Shown: piece by piece, positions 6,514 through 7,443 of the stretch
Layout of the letters: each line of letters starts with the position of its first letter
Numbering within the stretch: the stretch's first letter is position 1
DNA from: Deltaproteobacteria bacterium
GTDB lineage: Bacteria > Desulfobacterota_B > Binatia > UBA9968
Direction of reading: 5' to 3'
DNA: 7,443 bases
NCBI GenBank assembly: GCA_016193385.1
Contig: JACPSF010000343.1
Span: 1 to 7,443, forward strand
Program-made: the position numbers and the translations under genes
The notes under the pieces: model-generated
Seen by the model: only the letters and a program-made list of their open reading frames with translations
Told to the model about the DNA's origin: nothing
Database searches by the model: none

Positions 6514-6548
6514 AAGCTTTTTTACTCCGCCGGAAAGCTTCGAAGCTT
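6513..6548. terminator. Possible bidirectional terminator between convergent genes
   Basis: GAAGCTTT (6513-6520) is perfectly complementary to AAAGCTTC (6534-6541), with a 13-base loop. It overlaps a perfect 14-bp palindrome, AAGCTTCGAAGCTT (6535-6548). A T6 run (6518-6523) lies inside the structure but not after it, so this is not a textbook intrinsic terminator. Its place in the 33-bp gap between two convergent genes suggests a termination role. Confidence 0.35.
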
Positions 6549-7305
6549 AACGCACCCCGAGGCTTTTGCGGATCTGTCTGACGTAGGAGATAAATTTAGG
6601 TTCGTCCCGCAGCGCGGTCGTGCGCGGGCGAGGAAGATCGATGTTGACGATTTCCGAAACTTTTCCCGGCCTGGGTGTCATGACGATCACGCGATCTCCG
6701 AGAAAGACCGCTTCGGGAATGCTGTGGGTGATAAACAGGACCGTCTTTTGGGCCTCATTCCAGATCCGCAAAAGCTCGATGTTCATCTCGTCGCGGGTGA
6801 TGGCGTCCAAAGCGCCAAAGGGCTCGTCCATCAACAAGAGCGGCGGATCGTGAATCAGCGCGCGGCTGATAGACACCCTTTGCTGCATCCCCCCTGAAAG
6901 CTCGCTCGGGTAGCGCTCCTCGAAACCCTTAAGTCCGGTGAGATCAAGCAGTTCTAAAGCCCGCTTTCGGTAGTTCTCAACCCTGAGTTTCCTCGCCTCG
7001 ACCTGGAGCAGGACATTATCGATCGCCTTACGCCACGCCAACAGTACAGGCGCTTGAAAGACGATCCCGACATTGGTGAGGGGCCCCCTGACGGGAGCCC
7101 CTGCCACCTGAACCGCCCCCCCCGAGGGTTGTAGCAGCCCAGCGGTGAGCTTTAAGAGCGTCGTCTTGCCGCACCCACTCCGTCCGACGACGGTAACAAA
7201 CTCGCCCTCGCCGACGCCGAACGATACCTCTTGAAGAGCGACTACCTCATCGTGGCCGGAATTGTAGATTTTCCGGACCTTGTCGTACTGAATGACGCTG
7301 GTCAA
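6547..7305 (-). CDS. ABC importer ATP-binding protein (nitrate/sulfonate/taurine SsuB-TauB family)
   Basis: 252-residue cytoplasmic ATPase energising a periplasmic-binding-protein-dependent importer. Seen: Walker A GRSGCGKTT (residues 41-49), Q-loop Q84 in FQAPVLLAWR, signature LSGGMQQR (136-143), Walker B LLLMDEP with D-loop GALD (156-167), and the switch His in ITHS (H194). The FQ.P.LL.WR segment and the MTPRPGKV stretch are typical of the nitrate/sulfonate/bicarbonate branch. Length is standard. The start appears to be TTG (complement of 7303-7305): an in-frame TAG, the stop of the upstream gene, lies only 9 bases before it, and no ATG is available nearby. It is in an operon with the upstream gene; the permease gene is not in the window. 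The transported substrate is unknown. Confidence 0.95.
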   Translation of the reverse strand: MTSVIQYDKVRKIYNSGHDEVVALQEVSFGVGEGEFVTVVGRSGCGKTTLLKLTAGLLQPSGGAVQVAGAPVRGPLTNVGIVFQAPVLLAWRKAIDNVLLQVEARKLRVENYRKRALELLDLTGLKGFEERYPSELSGGMQQRVSISRALIHDPPLLLMDEPFGALDAITRDEMNIELLRIWNEAQKTVLFITHSIPEAVFLGDRVIVMTPRPGKVSEIVNIDLPRPRTTALRDEPKFISYVRQIRKSLGVR

Positions 7306-7314
7306 AGATGCTCT

Positions 7315-7443
7315 CTACATTCGTGGAGTCTTTCTGACGAATTGATTCGTATAGGTGATCTTGTAATCGACAGATGGAGAAAGCTCGAGGTACTTGTTCG
7401 CTACCTCCACCGAAGCTTTCACCTTTGCCTCTTCGAAATAGCC
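7315..7443 (-). CDS. C-terminal fragment, probable ABC substrate-binding protein (NMT1/SsuA-like)
   Basis: Only the last 42 codons lie in the window; the gene begins beyond base 7443. Translated on the minus strand it starts GYFEEAKVKASVEVANKYLE and continues through YTNQF near its end to TAG (complement of 7315-7317). The amphipathic helix with ANKYLELSPSVD followed by YTNQFV resembles the end of NMT1/THI5-like solute-binding proteins, which commonly accompany SsuB-type ATPases. The open frame, and the stop lying just 9 bases before the ATPase start, support a real gene. Identity as a binding protein rests on a short tail and on context. Confidence 0.6.
   Translation of the reverse strand, partial: GYFEEAKVKASVEVANKYLELSPSVDYKITYTNQFVRKTPRM

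Noticed and set aside
1..7443. CRISPR array, tRNA, rRNA or insertion sequence
   Set aside because: No regularly spaced direct repeats, no cloverleaf-like or rRNA core sequences, and no transposase-like coding region were seen.

Overview
The window is high-GC bacterial DNA with compact genes. It carries an xanthine-dehydrogenase-type molybdenum hydroxylase operon and a nitrate/sulfonate-type ABC importer, as is common in uncultivated soil and sediment lineages of the Methylomirabilota/Rokubacteria, Tectomicrobia or deltaproteobacterial kind. That placement is an inference from gene content; no marker gene is present. UGA is a normal stop here: the Smr gene and the FAD-subunit gene both end in TGA.

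Layout. Bases 1-273 show no recognisable gene. Bases 274-1383 (+) encode a MetE-like (cobalamin-independent methionine synthase core) protein whose reading frame is interrupted by one TGA at 994-996. The frame continues past it with unbroken family homology to a TAG at 1381-1383. The TGA sits exactly at the Cys of the metal-binding His-x-Cys motif. A 7-bp hairpin with a GGU loop starts a few bases downstream, at the place and with the loop sequence expected of a bacterial SECIS element. I read the gene as a 369-residue selenoprotein; gene callers would truncate it to 240 residues or split it. This is the main discovery candidate of the window.

Next, converging on it, is a TauE/SafE-family membrane exporter (1397-2140, -). 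It is divergent from a small stand-alone Smr-domain protein (2191-2487, +). A GC-rich inverted-repeat and terminator-like region follows (2498-2564). Then comes a three-gene molybdenum hydroxylase operon in M-S-L order: FAD subunit (2605-3486), [2Fe-2S] subunit (3483-3959, ATGA overlap) and molybdopterin subunit (4183-6513). The last two genes are separated by an unusual 223-bp gap holding a REP-like palindrome. The active-site loop lacks the AYxCSFR signature of true aerobic CO dehydrogenase, so the substrate is unknown.

On the minus strand, converging on this operon, are an SsuB/TauB-type ABC ATPase (6547-7305) and, upstream of it, the C-terminal end of what is probably the importer's substrate-binding protein (7315-7443, running off the window). 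A plausible but unproven picture is a locus for uptake and oxidation of an organic substrate beside one-carbon/sulfur metabolism genes (MetE-like enzyme, TauE-like exporter). The selenoprotein reading would require selA, selB, selC and selD elsewhere in the genome.
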